NCBI GenBank assembly: GCA_022781015.1
Contig: JALEUF010000091.1
Location: 1-9,451, forward strand
Length of the DNA: 9,451 nucleotides
Reading direction: 5' to 3'
From: Caryophanales bacterium
GTDB lineage: Bacteria > Bacillota_I > Bacilli_A > RFN20 > CAG-826
Shown here: positions 1 through 5,996 of the stretch, one piece after another
Layout of the letters: every line of letters starts with the position of its first letter
Position numbering within the stretch: the first letter of the stretch is position 1
The notes under the pieces: generated by a model
What the model was told of the DNA's origin: nothing
Databases searched by the model: none
The model's input: the letters and a program-made list of their open reading frames with translations, nothing else
Made by a program: the position numbers and the translations under genes

Positions 1-202
1 ATATTATTTGATTCCATTCAACACCTTCTTTAATAAGATCTTGAACCCTTTTATATAACAAAGTTGTTTTTCCCGCTCTTCTAAGACCAACCAAAACATA
101 ATTGACATTTTTTTCAAGGAAAACATCCCTATCTACAATCACTGCATCTTTTATTACTTGATGTTGGTCAAATATAACTCTTTTTATTATGTCATTGTTC
201 AT
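1..202 (-). CDS. ATP-binding protein (AAA_14/DUF4143-type ATPase), 5' part only
   Basis: Reading the minus strand from ATG at 202-200 gives 67 uninterrupted codons that run off the window edge. Residues 39-47 read GLRRAGKTT, a Walker A nucleotide-binding loop. The N-terminus (MNNDIIKRVIFDQHQ, then VIVDRD, then NYVLVGLRRAGKTTLLY) matches the usual opening of the AAA_14 plus DUF4143 family, in which a short N-terminal segment precedes GxRRxGKT. Family members are cytoplasmic ATPases of about 400 residues, mostly of unknown physiological role and often found in accessory or toxin/antitoxin-like contexts. No strong Shine-Dalgarno site precedes the ATG. The gene points away from the lipoprotein terminator at 349-389, so it should have its own promoter in 203-340, but I found no convincing one. 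The family call is recognition by motif, and the C-terminal domain is not visible. Confidence 0.72.
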   Translation of the reverse strand, partial: MNNDIIKRVIFDQHQVIKDAVIVDRDVFLEKNVNYVLVGLRRAGKTTLLYKRVQDLIKEGVEWNQII

Positions 203-218
203 AAGCAATTCTATCTTG

Positions 219-260
219 TCGAGTATATTCTAAAAAATATAACACTTTTTTTCGAGTATA
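219..260. repeat. 9-bp direct repeat upstream of the ATPase gene
   Basis: TCGAGTATA occurs at 219-227 and again at 252-260, so the copies are 33 bp apart, about three helical turns. Both lie just upstream of the ATPase start at 202. They could be paired regulator sites, but short repeats in AT-rich DNA also arise by chance. Nothing else ties them to a known regulator. Confidence 0.25.
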
Positions 261-348
261 GTCGACAGTAATAAAATTAAAACCATTTTCATGTAAGAAA
301 TATATATATTTTTGGATAGAAAAGAACTCCAAATAGATACAAATAACA

Positions 349-389
349 AAAAAAAGAAAATGCCCACTAGATCATAAATCCAATGGGCA
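349..389 (-). terminator. Rho-independent terminator of the sigma/anti-sigma/lipoprotein unit
   Basis: On the minus strand the lipoprotein stop at 401-403 is followed by a 12-bp stem (arms 378-389 and 361-372, TGCCCATTGGAT against ATCTAGTGGGCA, two G-U wobbles). The loop is 5 nt, and a T-rich run follows (complement of 349-360). It lies 12 nt beyond the stop codon and should end transcription of the three-gene unit before the ATPase gene. Confidence 0.9.
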
Positions 390-400
390 CTTAGCTTATT

Positions 401-1282
401 TTATTTTACTAATGTATAGGTAACGTTATTGTTCTCGTCAACGGTTTTGAGATAGAGATATGAAGTTTCTTCATCTGTGGCGTCATTTTCAATTTCTAGT
501 TTTAGGTATTCTTGATTCTCTTTGATAAATGAAGTCATTTCATATTCAACTCCATTATATTCGAGTTCAATTTCAGTGACGTTATCTTTGCCGGTTTCAA
601 ATTCATAGGAATATTCCTTGCTTACTTTTCCATTTGTCACAACTGTATAGGAGTATTTTTCCTCTTTAACAGTTTTTCCATTCTTAACCTCTTCTTCAAA
701 CGATTGTTCAGAAGTTATAAATGAATCAACACCAGTTTGGATAGTAATCTCGTAGCTAGTTTCCTTTTCCCCTTGTTCTTCTTCTATTTCGTCTTTAGAA
801 ATGAATGGATATTCGAAGCTATCAGATTTAATGATGCCTTTTCTAGTTTCTTCTTTTTCGGATTCATCTTCTTCAACCTCTTCATTAAAGGTAACGTTAT
901 AATAAAGAGTTAGTTCCTTATCAGTCCCGTCTACATCTTTGAAGCCGATGACTTCTTTGTTTTCATATTCTTCTAAATCAGAAGTTTCCTTTTTGCTAGT
1001 AAGGCTATTCTTGCCCTGATTAATGATGAAGTCAGCTTGTTCAAACATTGGCATGACTTCCGCTAAAGGATCTTGAACTGGGGTTTCTTCAACTTGTGGT
1101 ATAGCTCTTTTTGCAAAGGAACCAGTTCCGATTGAAGAAGCTAATTTGCTTGCTAGAACGAATTGGGTTTGGGTGATGCTTTCTTCTTTATGGTTAACAT
1201 TAGAAGAGGAATTTGCTAACGCGCATCCCATGGATGAGACTCCGATTAGGAGTAGTAATGGAGAGATAATTAATTTTTTCAT
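401..1282 (-). CDS. Acidic lipoprotein sharing a domain with the upstream anti-sigma-like protein
   Basis: This 293-residue protein begins with a lipoprotein signal peptide: MKK, a hydrophobic stretch (residues 4-15) and SSMGC with the lipidated Cys at 20. It should sit on the outer face of the cytoplasmic membrane. Residues 21-105 are a low-complexity linker and an unassigned region. From about 117 to 252 the protein resembles the ectodomain of the membrane protein encoded upstream. The anchors are EVEEDESE (135-142 here, 214-221 there), a second acidic cluster (EIEEEQGEKETSYE against EAEMEEGENELSYC) and SYEFETGKDN against EYEFGNVLDN. The domain is Glu-rich and looks beta-strand-rich, with alternating Tyr/Val/Glu. 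It is the third gene of the sigma unit, 59 bp after the preceding stop, with an AGGT Shine-Dalgarno at 1294-1291. I recognise no named family. A role in modulating sigma signalling is inferred from co-location and the shared domain. Confidence 0.85.
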   Translation of the reverse strand: MKKLIISPLLLLIGVSSMGCALANSSSNVNHKEESITQTQFVLASKLASSIGTGSFAKRAIPQVEETPVQDPLAEVMPMFEQADFIINQGKNSLTSKKETSDLEEYENKEVIGFKDVDGTDKELTLYYNVTFNEEVEEDESEKEETRKGIIKSDSFEYPFISKDEIEEEQGEKETSYEITIQTGVDSFITSEQSFEEEVKNGKTVKEEKYSYTVVTNGKVSKEYSYEFETGKDNVTEIELEYNGVEYEMTSFIKENQEYLKLEIENDATDEETSYLYLKTVDENNNVTYTLVK

Positions 1283-1327
1283 AGGTTTTTACCTGCCTTC
1301 ACTAATTAATACAAACTAGAAACCTAT
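1281..1327 (-). promoter_or_regulatory. Intercistronic stem-loop covering the lipoprotein start
   Basis: AAACCTAT at 1320-1327 and ATAGGTTT at 1281-1288 are perfect 8-bp inverted repeats. In the minus-strand mRNA the downstream arm includes the AT of the lipoprotein ATG, and the 31-nt loop carries the Shine-Dalgarno AGG. A smaller alternative hairpin (AGGT at 1294-1291 with ACCT at 1286-1283) would pair the Shine-Dalgarno itself. The structure could tune translation or mark mRNA processing between the second and third genes. Only the repeats are observed; the function is inferred. Confidence 0.4.
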
Positions 1328-1341
1328 TTTCTTGAAAAAAT

Positions 1342-2355
1342 TTATAAGATCTTTTTTGCAGAAAAGTTTTTATCCATGTAAGAGAAGACATTGCTAGATG
1401 TATCGAAACTTACATTATCCCAATCTTCTTCTCCTTTATAATTAATATTAAGGATATTATCCAAGACATTCCCGAATTCATATTCATAGCCTTTTTCAAT
1501 TCCTTTATGAATATTTACTTCAAAGCTCTTCTTTTCACTTTCTAATTCATATTCGATCTTATTTAATAATCTATTGTCTTTATATTCACTTAAGCAATAG
1601 CTAAGTTCATTTTCCCCTTCTTCCATCTCAGCTTCCTTTTCTATAAGGATATAAGAATTTGGGGAACTAAATAATTTGATAGAAGTCTCTATTTCAGATT
1701 CATCTTCTTCCACTTCTTTTTCAGTAGTTATTTCAATTTCATAAGAATTATCCCCATCAAGCAACAACCCTTTAGTCTTTTCTTTATAATCTTTATTTAA
1801 AGTAGACGCAAAATAACATTTATATTGATTAGAGATAAGGATGCAGTAAGGATATTCTTCTTTATCGCTTTTGATTGGTTCATAGAAGGAAGAAGAATTT
1901 CCATATTCCTCCATCCCCTTAATCAAATCATAATAAGAATAGAAATAATTGGACATGTCATAGAATTCATCAAATGAAGTTATTTCTTTTTTGCTGAATC
2001 TTCTTTTTAATGACATGGGTGAGCTATTTTCTAGATTGACGAAATTCACCCCTCCAAATAATTCGTAGCAGACTTTATTCATGACCGCATCATTTTCAGG
2101 AATTAATGGATTAACTTCACTTTGAGGTTTGCAGCCTAATATAATTCCAACTATAACTGAAGCAGTTACTAAAGAGGCTAAACCAAATGAACCACCGAAG
2201 AAAAATCCCTTCTTTTTATACCATGGGGTCGCTATTTCTTCTTTTGGGGTTACTTGTTTATAAGAAGAAAGAATGGATTCGGAAGTAGTTTTGATATCCA
2301 AAGTGCTTACTTCTTCTTTTAAAGTCGATTGTAGTTTTTCCTTAAAATCTTTCAT
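1342..2355 (-). CDS. Putative anti-sigma factor, single-pass membrane protein with acidic ectodomain
   Basis: The 337-residue protein has about 48 hydrophilic N-terminal residues (MKDFKEKLQS...), then WYKKKG and one membrane segment at roughly 51-74 (FFFGGSFGLA to IILGC). An extracytoplasmic region of about 260 residues follows. This is the usual topology of an ECF anti-sigma factor: a cytoplasmic sigma-binding segment, one TM helix and an outer sensor domain. No zinc-binding HxxxCxxC motif is present, so it is not a ZAS-type anti-sigma factor. Residues 197-318 resemble the lipoprotein encoded next downstream. The start overlaps the sigma gene by 14 bp, and GGAGG at 2370-2366, 10 nt before the ATG, lies within sigma coding sequence, indicating translational coupling. 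The anti-sigma role is inferred from position, topology and coupling; the sequence matches no family I can name. Confidence 0.75.
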   Translation of the reverse strand: MKDFKEKLQSTLKEEVSTLDIKTTSESILSSYKQVTPKEEIATPWYKKKGFFFGGSFGLASLVTASVIVGIILGCKPQSEVNPLIPENDAVMNKVCYELFGGVNFVNLENSSPMSLKRRFSKKEITSFDEFYDMSNYFYSYYDLIKGMEEYGNSSSFYEPIKSDKEEYPYCILISNQYKCYFASTLNKDYKEKTKGLLLDGDNSYEIEITTEKEVEEDESEIETSIKLFSSPNSYILIEKEAEMEEGENELSYCLSEYKDNRLLNKIEYELESEKKSFEVNIHKGIEKGYEYEFGNVLDNILNINYKGEEDWDNVSFDTSSNVFSYMDKNFSAKKIL

Positions 2356-2866
2356 CTTGTAGTTCCCTCCGTAATGTTTTTATGGCCTTCGCATATTTGA
2401 AGCTTATCGTTCCTAATGGCTTTTTCATGATTTTAGCAATTTCCCTTTGCTTTAAATCATCAACCATGGCTAGAAGAATTATCTCGAATTCATCGCTAGG
2501 CAATATCTTTCTAGCCTTATCAAATACCCCTAACCCTAGATCATAATCATCATTGCTGCTCAGCCTAGTATCTTCATCTTCGAGTTCAACCTCTCTTTCT
2601 CTTTTTTTAATTAGATTAAGGGACAAGTTTCTAGAGATTGTAGCTAGGTAAGCCATGATGCTTTTATTTGGGTTTATATCATCTAGAGTTTCTAGGAATT
2701 TGATATAGGTCTCATTTACAATGTCTTCTGCTTCTTCTTTCGAATGCAAAATTACATAAGCAGAAAGGAAGACATTACGCTTAGTAGATTCAAAGAACCT
2801 TGGGAAATAATCCATGTCCCCCTTCTTTAAATTAACAATACAATTAGTTAGCTCGCTTTTTTCCAT
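2342..2866 (-). CDS. ECF-type RNA polymerase sigma factor
   Basis: Starting at MEKSEL (ATG 2866-2864) the protein has 174 residues, the normal size for a group 4 (ECF) sigma factor with only regions 2 and 4. Region 2 lies at about 15-88. It includes SKEEAEDIVNETYIKFLE, the typical region 2.1-2.2 helix that binds core polymerase, and AYLATISRNLSLNLIKKR, which corresponds to the -10-recognising region 2.4. Region 4 lies at about 114-170, with the helix-turn-helix LKQREIAKIMKKPLGTISFKYAKAIKTLRR that reads the -35 element. An in-frame ATG at 2872 and a TTG at 2884 are alternative starts; none has a strong Shine-Dalgarno. It is the first gene of a three-gene minus-strand unit followed directly by a probable anti-sigma gene, which suggests membrane-controlled release and autoregulation. 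The target genes are unknown. Confidence 0.93.
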   Translation of the reverse strand: MEKSELTNCIVNLKKGDMDYFPRFFESTKRNVFLSAYVILHSKEEAEDIVNETYIKFLETLDDINPNKSIMAYLATISRNLSLNLIKKREREVELEDEDTRLSSNDDYDLGLGVFDKARKILPSDEFEIILLAMVDDLKQREIAKIMKKPLGTISFKYAKAIKTLRRELQDERF

Positions 2867-2916
2867 GATCATTAATATATACAACTTCAGAAGAGATTTT
2901 CTTTAAAATTAGTAAA

Positions 2917-2940
2917 TTCGACAAAAAAAGTATATGTTCA
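2917..2940 (-). promoter_or_regulatory. Candidate ECF-type promoter for the sigma unit
   Basis: On the minus strand TGAAC (2940-2936) is followed after 15 nt, including a run of T, by CGAA (2920-2917), about 50 nt before the sigma ATG. ECF promoters commonly have a -35 with GAAC/GAAAC and a -10 beginning CG, with 15-17 nt between. This would fit autoregulation by the encoded sigma factor. An overlapping housekeeping alternative is TTGTCG (2924-2919) 17 nt before GAAAAT (2901-2896). Neither is strong. Confidence 0.3.
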
Positions 2941-2947
2941 GGCTTCC

Positions 2948-2976
2948 TTGTTAGTAAATCCGATTTCGGATATAAT
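2948..2976 (+). promoter_or_regulatory. Sigma-A type promoter of the marR-MATE operon
   Basis: TTGTTA (2948-2953) and a perfect TATAAT (2971-2976) are separated by exactly 17 bp, giving a near-consensus vegetative promoter. Transcription would start near 2983, about 16 nt before the marR ATG. The TTG of the -35 box also opens a longer frame for the MarR protein, but that extension is promoter DNA, not coding sequence. Confidence 0.85.
2955..2974. promoter_or_regulatory. Palindromic operator within the marR promoter
   Basis: TAAATCCGA-TT-TCGGATATA is an inverted repeat of 9-bp half-sites with one mismatch; the inner six pairs (ATCCGA/TCGGAT) are perfect. It fills the spacer and overlaps the first four bases of the -10 box. 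Size, symmetry and position fit a MarR-dimer operator whose occupancy blocks polymerase. Autorepression is inferred from this placement directly upstream of the regulator gene. Confidence 0.75.
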
Positions 2977-2998
2977 ATCAAATCGAAGGAGGACACCT

Positions 2999-3445
2999 AT
3001 GAATTTAATTGAAACAATTAACCAAATAGTCAATGAAAGAGATTCAATATTTGACCATATAGCTTTATGTTCTGGCGTGTCCGAACTTGCCTATATGATT
3101 CTCTATATTATCGAAACGGAAAAGGACAAGAACTGGATTCAATCTGATTTGGCGGATTCTTTCTTCTTTTCCAGGAAGTCAGTAAATTCAGCCGTTTCAA
3201 AATTAAGCAATGAAGGTTTAATCTATCTAGATTCATCCACCTATAACGGGAATAAGAAAGTACTTAAGCTTACGGATAAAGGAAAAGAATTCTGCGCTAA
3301 ATGGATTGTCCCTGTTATCAAAGCTAGTGATGAATCTTTCTTAGCCCTAAACGAAGAAGAATTACGTCTAATGATTGAATTAGAAAGAAAGCAACTAGAC
3401 GCTTTCAAAAAGATAATCAAGGAAACGAATTTGATTTCGAGGTGA
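2999..3445 (+). CDS. MarR-family transcriptional regulator
   Basis: The 148-residue protein has the normal MarR length. The winged helix-turn-helix spans about 28-100: IQSDLADSFFFSRKSVNSAV holds the helix-turn-helix with its recognition helix near 59-72, and YLDSSTYNGNKKVLKLTDKG is the beta-wing ending in the family's usual LTxKG. The flanking N- and C-terminal helices would form the dimer. The start is the ATG at 2999, six nt after AAGGAGG (2986-2992); an upstream TTG at 2948 is part of the -35 box. The gene sits directly upstream of a MATE transporter, and its promoter contains a palindrome. It most likely represses its own operon and releases on binding a small effector, as MepR does for MepA. 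The ligand is unknown. The stop TGA overlaps the Shine-Dalgarno of the next gene. Confidence 0.93.
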   Translation: MNLIETINQIVNERDSIFDHIALCSGVSELAYMILYIIETEKDKNWIQSDLADSFFFSRKSVNSAVSKLSNEGLIYLDSSTYNGNKKVLKLTDKGKEFCAKWIVPVIKASDESFLALNEEELRLMIELERKQLDAFKKIIKETNLISR

Positions 3446-3447
3446 TC
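3439..3447 (+). promoter_or_regulatory. Ribosome binding site that fixes the MATE gene start
   Basis: GAGGTGATC is a long match to the anti-Shine-Dalgarno end of 16S rRNA and ends 3 nt before the ATG at 3451. It includes the MarR stop codon TGA (3443-3445) and the GTG at 3442 that would otherwise be read as a longer start. The ATG at 3451 is therefore the real start, and the two genes are probably translationally coupled. Confidence 0.85.
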
Positions 3448-3450
3448 GAT

Positions 3451-4809
3451 ATGGAAAAAATACGTATATCTGACCACTTCAGTTTTGGTAAAATTTTAAA
3501 ATACGCCTTAGCACCAGTCTGCATGATGATTTTCTCTTCAATCTACACGATTGTCGATGGTTTCTTTGTTGCAAATTTTGCATCAAAAGAAGCCTTTACT
3601 GCGGTTAATTTGATATTCCCAGTCATTATGATTGTCGCTGGAGTTGGCTTTATGTTTGGAACTGGTGGAAGTGCTTTTGTTGCGGCTTTATTCGGGAAAA
3701 AAGAAGATGAAAAAGCCAGGCAAGCATTCTCGATGGTTATTTATTGCTCGATTATATTAGGGGCGATATTGTCCATTATTTTCTTCTTTTTGGTCGAACC
3801 AATTGTTCATGCTTCTGCTTCTGTTAATCCGGATACATCAGCCAAGACAATAGAAAATGCAATTCTATATGGACGGATAATGATTGCAGGTGAAGTTTTC
3901 TTTATTCTTCAAAATACATTCCAATCTTTCTTCTCCGTTGCTGAAAAGCCTGGCTTAGGATTTGTCTTTACTCTTGCGGCCGGTCTAAGCAATATGCTGC
4001 TAGACTATATTTTAATTGGAGTGCTTCATCTTGGGGTGGCAGGTGCTGCTATTGCATCCATTGCAGGAATGGTAATTGGTTCAGTTGGACCATTGCTATA
4101 TTTTAGCTTTAATAAAAAGAACCGAATCTATTTAGGAAGACCTGAATGGAATTTCAACGATTTAGGAAAAATAATGATTAATGGGTCAAGTGAATTTGTC
4201 TCTTGCATATCTAGTTCAATAGTTACGATGGCCTTTAATATTCAGCTATTAAAATATGTAGGTGAAAACGGGGTATCCGCGTATGGAATAATCATGTATG
4301 TCTCCTATGTATTTGCTGCTATATTTATCGGTTATTCAATAGGGATTAGTCCTGTAATTTCTTATAACTACGGGGCCAAAAACAAGAAAGAATTGACTTC
4401 CTTATTCAAAAAGAGCTTGATTTTAATTGCTATAGCTGCCTTATGTATGTGGGGCTTAGCAGAAGCCTCATCCGTACCATTCTCAAAAATGTTTTCTAGC
4501 GGCTCAGCCGAATTAGAAGCCTTATCAGAAAAGGCCATGAGAATCTATTCTTTCTCCTATTTAATCATGGGCTTTACAATGTTTGGATCATCTTTCTTTA
4601 CGGCATTAAACAACGGATTGATATCTGCAGTCATTTCTATAGCACGTACAGTCGGATTCCAATTATTATTCGTTATTGTCTTGCCATTATTAATGGGTGT
4701 AGATGGAATTTGGTGGTCAATAGTCTTTGCGGAAATATGTTCAAATTTAATGACTACAATATTCTTATTGACTAACGCTAAAAAATACGGTTATTACACG
4801 AATAAATAA
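3451..4809 (+). CDS. MATE-family multidrug/cation antiporter (MepA-like)
   Basis: The 452-residue protein from ATG 3451 is almost entirely hydrophobic segments, consistent with the 12-helix MATE fold in two six-helix halves. The first half has the MATE signature region SSIYTIVDGFFVANFASKEA followed by AVNLIFPVIM and FGTGGSAFVAALFGKK. The second half includes IGYSIGISPVISYNYGAKNKKE, the typical loop with P, YNYGA and basic residues. MATE proteins export organic cations and drugs across the cytoplasmic membrane, driven by Na+ or H+. Co-transcription behind a MarR regulator mirrors Staphylococcus aureus mepR-mepA, so drug- or metabolite-inducible efflux is the likely role. The substrate cannot be read from sequence. 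The gene converges on the YitT gene with only 18 bp between stops, and no clear terminator is visible there. Confidence 0.93.
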   Translation: MEKIRISDHFSFGKILKYALAPVCMMIFSSIYTIVDGFFVANFASKEAFTAVNLIFPVIMIVAGVGFMFGTGGSAFVAALFGKKEDEKARQAFSMVIYCSIILGAILSIIFFFLVEPIVHASASVNPDTSAKTIENAILYGRIMIAGEVFFILQNTFQSFFSVAEKPGLGFVFTLAAGLSNMLLDYILIGVLHLGVAGAAIASIAGMVIGSVGPLLYFSFNKKNRIYLGRPEWNFNDLGKIMINGSSEFVSCISSSIVTMAFNIQLLKYVGENGVSAYGIIMYVSYVFAAIFIGYSIGISPVISYNYGAKNKKELTSLFKKSLILIAIAALCMWGLAEASSVPFSKMFSSGSAELEALSEKAMRIYSFSYLIMGFTMFGSSFFTALNNGLISAVISIARTVGFQLLFVIVLPLLMGVDGIWWSIVFAEICSNLMTTIFLLTNAKKYGYYTNK

Positions 4810-4827
4810 ATACACGGGTCGCTTATT

Positions 4828-5865
4828 TTATTTAATAGGCTTGATAAAGAAACGTCCGTAGACTTGTTTTAATTCGGTGACGCTAACAAAGGCAGTAGGA
4901 TCTGCTTCTTGGATAATTTTGACAGTAGATTTGATTTCATAAGAAGAAACGACCATCTCGATGATGGTTTTATCTCGCTTGGAGAAAGCTCCGGAGCCAT
5001 GAATAAGAGTAGCCCCATGTGGTATATTGGCCAATAAGACACTAGCCAAATCAGGGTTAGAAGTAACAACGCTAATCCTGACTTTCTTGTTACGCAAATT
5101 AATCGTATCGACAACAAACATGACAACGAGCATATAAAGCACAGAGAACAATATGCACCCAATCATCTTGAAGGCATCATTATTAGACCAGCCCATTTTA
5201 GTAACGGTAAGAAGAGTGAATACGGTTATCGTGCAACAATTGATTAAAGTTGAATATTTTCCAACAAGAGTCGATTTTTTAATTGAAATATAGTAAGCAA
5301 CCGTATCAATTCCACCGCTACTAGCATCAATTTTAAAAGTTAAAGCAGTTGAAAGCCCAACAAAGATTCCTCCAAATATCGCTCTAGATAAAAGCCCTCC
5401 ATTAGCATCGGCAAATTTAGCAACCGTATCAATCAAGCCTTCTTCAGGAGTGTTGCCTAATAAATTGGTAAGTAACGAAACTTCTGCAACGTTGATTAAA
5501 GTAATGATGGCAAACCTTTTCCCAATGCCGAAGAAAGCAAGAAGGAAGATAGGCACGTTTACTGCAAAATATAAAATACCGTACATAAAGTCTTCGAAAT
5601 TTTGACCATCAGGGAAGCCTGGAATAAGCCTTAAAGCTGCAATAATAGTTTGAGATATACCGCTAGCACCGCCGGATACTAATTTTAGTTCGTGGGCTGC
5701 CGATAAATAATTAGGAACAAGGAAGCATTTATAGCCAATTGCAAAAGATAATGCCGAAAGAGTCGACACTATAATTGCCCAAGTCCAATTTAATCCTTCT
5801 TTTAATACCTTGTGGTCATAAAGGTAATCATTGATTTTAGACCTAACAGTTTTTTTCTTTACCAT
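4828..5865 (-). CDS. YitT family membrane protein with C-terminal DUF2179 domain
   Basis: This 345-residue integral membrane protein has several hydrophobic helices between about 27 and 253 and a soluble C-terminal domain at about 261-340. Family landmarks are the glycine-rich VSGGASGISQTI (63-74), RAIFGGIFVGLSTALTFK and ASSGGIDTVAYYIS (181-194). The DUF2179 tail has HGATLIHGSGAFSKRDKTII and ends VYGRFF. YitT proteins are widespread in Bacillota, often in several copies; their transport substrate is not established. The ATG at 5863-5865 has no Shine-Dalgarno upstream. The gene is monocistronic in this window, convergent with the MATE gene and divergent from the thioredoxin-like gene. The family assignment is firm; any function beyond membrane transport or sensing would be guesswork. 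Confidence 0.92.
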   Translation of the reverse strand: MVKKKTVRSKINDYLYDHKVLKEGLNWTWAIIVSTLSALSFAIGYKCFLVPNYLSAAHELKLVSGGASGISQTIIAALRLIPGFPDGQNFEDFMYGILYFAVNVPIFLLAFFGIGKRFAIITLINVAEVSLLTNLLGNTPEEGLIDTVAKFADANGGLLSRAIFGGIFVGLSTALTFKIDASSGGIDTVAYYISIKKSTLVGKYSTLINCCTITVFTLLTVTKMGWSNNDAFKMIGCILFSVLYMLVVMFVVDTINLRNKKVRISVVTSNPDLASVLLANIPHGATLIHGSGAFSKRDKTIIEMVVSSYEIKSTVKIIQEADPTAFVSVTELKQVYGRFFIKPIK

Positions 5866-5880
5866 AATTTAACAGTCAAA

Positions 5881-5886
5881 AGTATA
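5881..5886 (-). promoter_or_regulatory. Candidate -10 box for the YitT gene
   Basis: TATACT on the minus strand (5886-5881) is 15 nt before the YitT ATG. TTGACT (5914-5909) is a good -35 sequence, but the gap is 22 nt, longer than usual, and no good hexamer sits at 17 nt. If this box is used, the 5' leader would be only about 8 nt, which would fit the missing Shine-Dalgarno. Confidence 0.3.
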
Positions 5887-5960
5887 GCCAAAGTAGATGT
5901 TAAAAAGAAGTCAATTCAGTTAAATTTAGCAAATAAGTAAAAAAGAGTAGAATTAGATTA

Positions 5961-5989
5961 TTGATAGCAACGGCTCTTAATGTTATTAT
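5961..5989 (+). promoter_or_regulatory. Extended -10 promoter of the thioredoxin-like gene
   Basis: TTGATA (5961-5966) and TATTAT (5984-5989) are 17 bp apart and each differs from consensus at one position. TGT immediately before the -10 (5981-5983) gives the extended TGn motif. Transcription should start near 5996. The upstream TTG that could extend the downstream frame is this -35 box. Confidence 0.8.
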
Positions 5990-5996
5990 TTACGGG

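Noticed and set aside
2867..2884. TTG at 2884 or ATG at 2872 as the sigma factor start
   Set aside because: The extra residues MYILMI are not typical of ECF sigma N-termini, while MEKSELTNCIVNLKKGD is. None of the starts has a strong Shine-Dalgarno, so this remains a preference.
2948..2998. N-terminal extension of the MarR protein from TTG at 2948
   Set aside because: It overlaps the -35 box, operator and -10 box. The ATG at 2999 has a perfect Shine-Dalgarno at the right spacing and starts at the usual MarR N-terminus.
3442..3450. GTG start for the MATE protein
   Set aside because: The GTG is part of the Shine-Dalgarno GAGGTGATC that serves the ATG at 3451.
3241..3477. Open frame on the minus strand across the MarR 3' end
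   Set aside because: It is antisense to a well-supported gene, has no Shine-Dalgarno and shows no recognisable protein features.
4801..4835. AT-only inverted repeat between the convergent MATE and YitT genes (AAATAAA / TTTATTT)
   Set aside because: A 7-bp stem without G-C pairs and with a 16-nt loop is unlikely to be a working terminator and is expected by chance in AT-rich DNA.
4869..5162. Second minus-strand open frame inside the YitT gene
   Set aside because: It is an out-of-frame shadow of the DUF2179 coding region and its translation is not protein-like.
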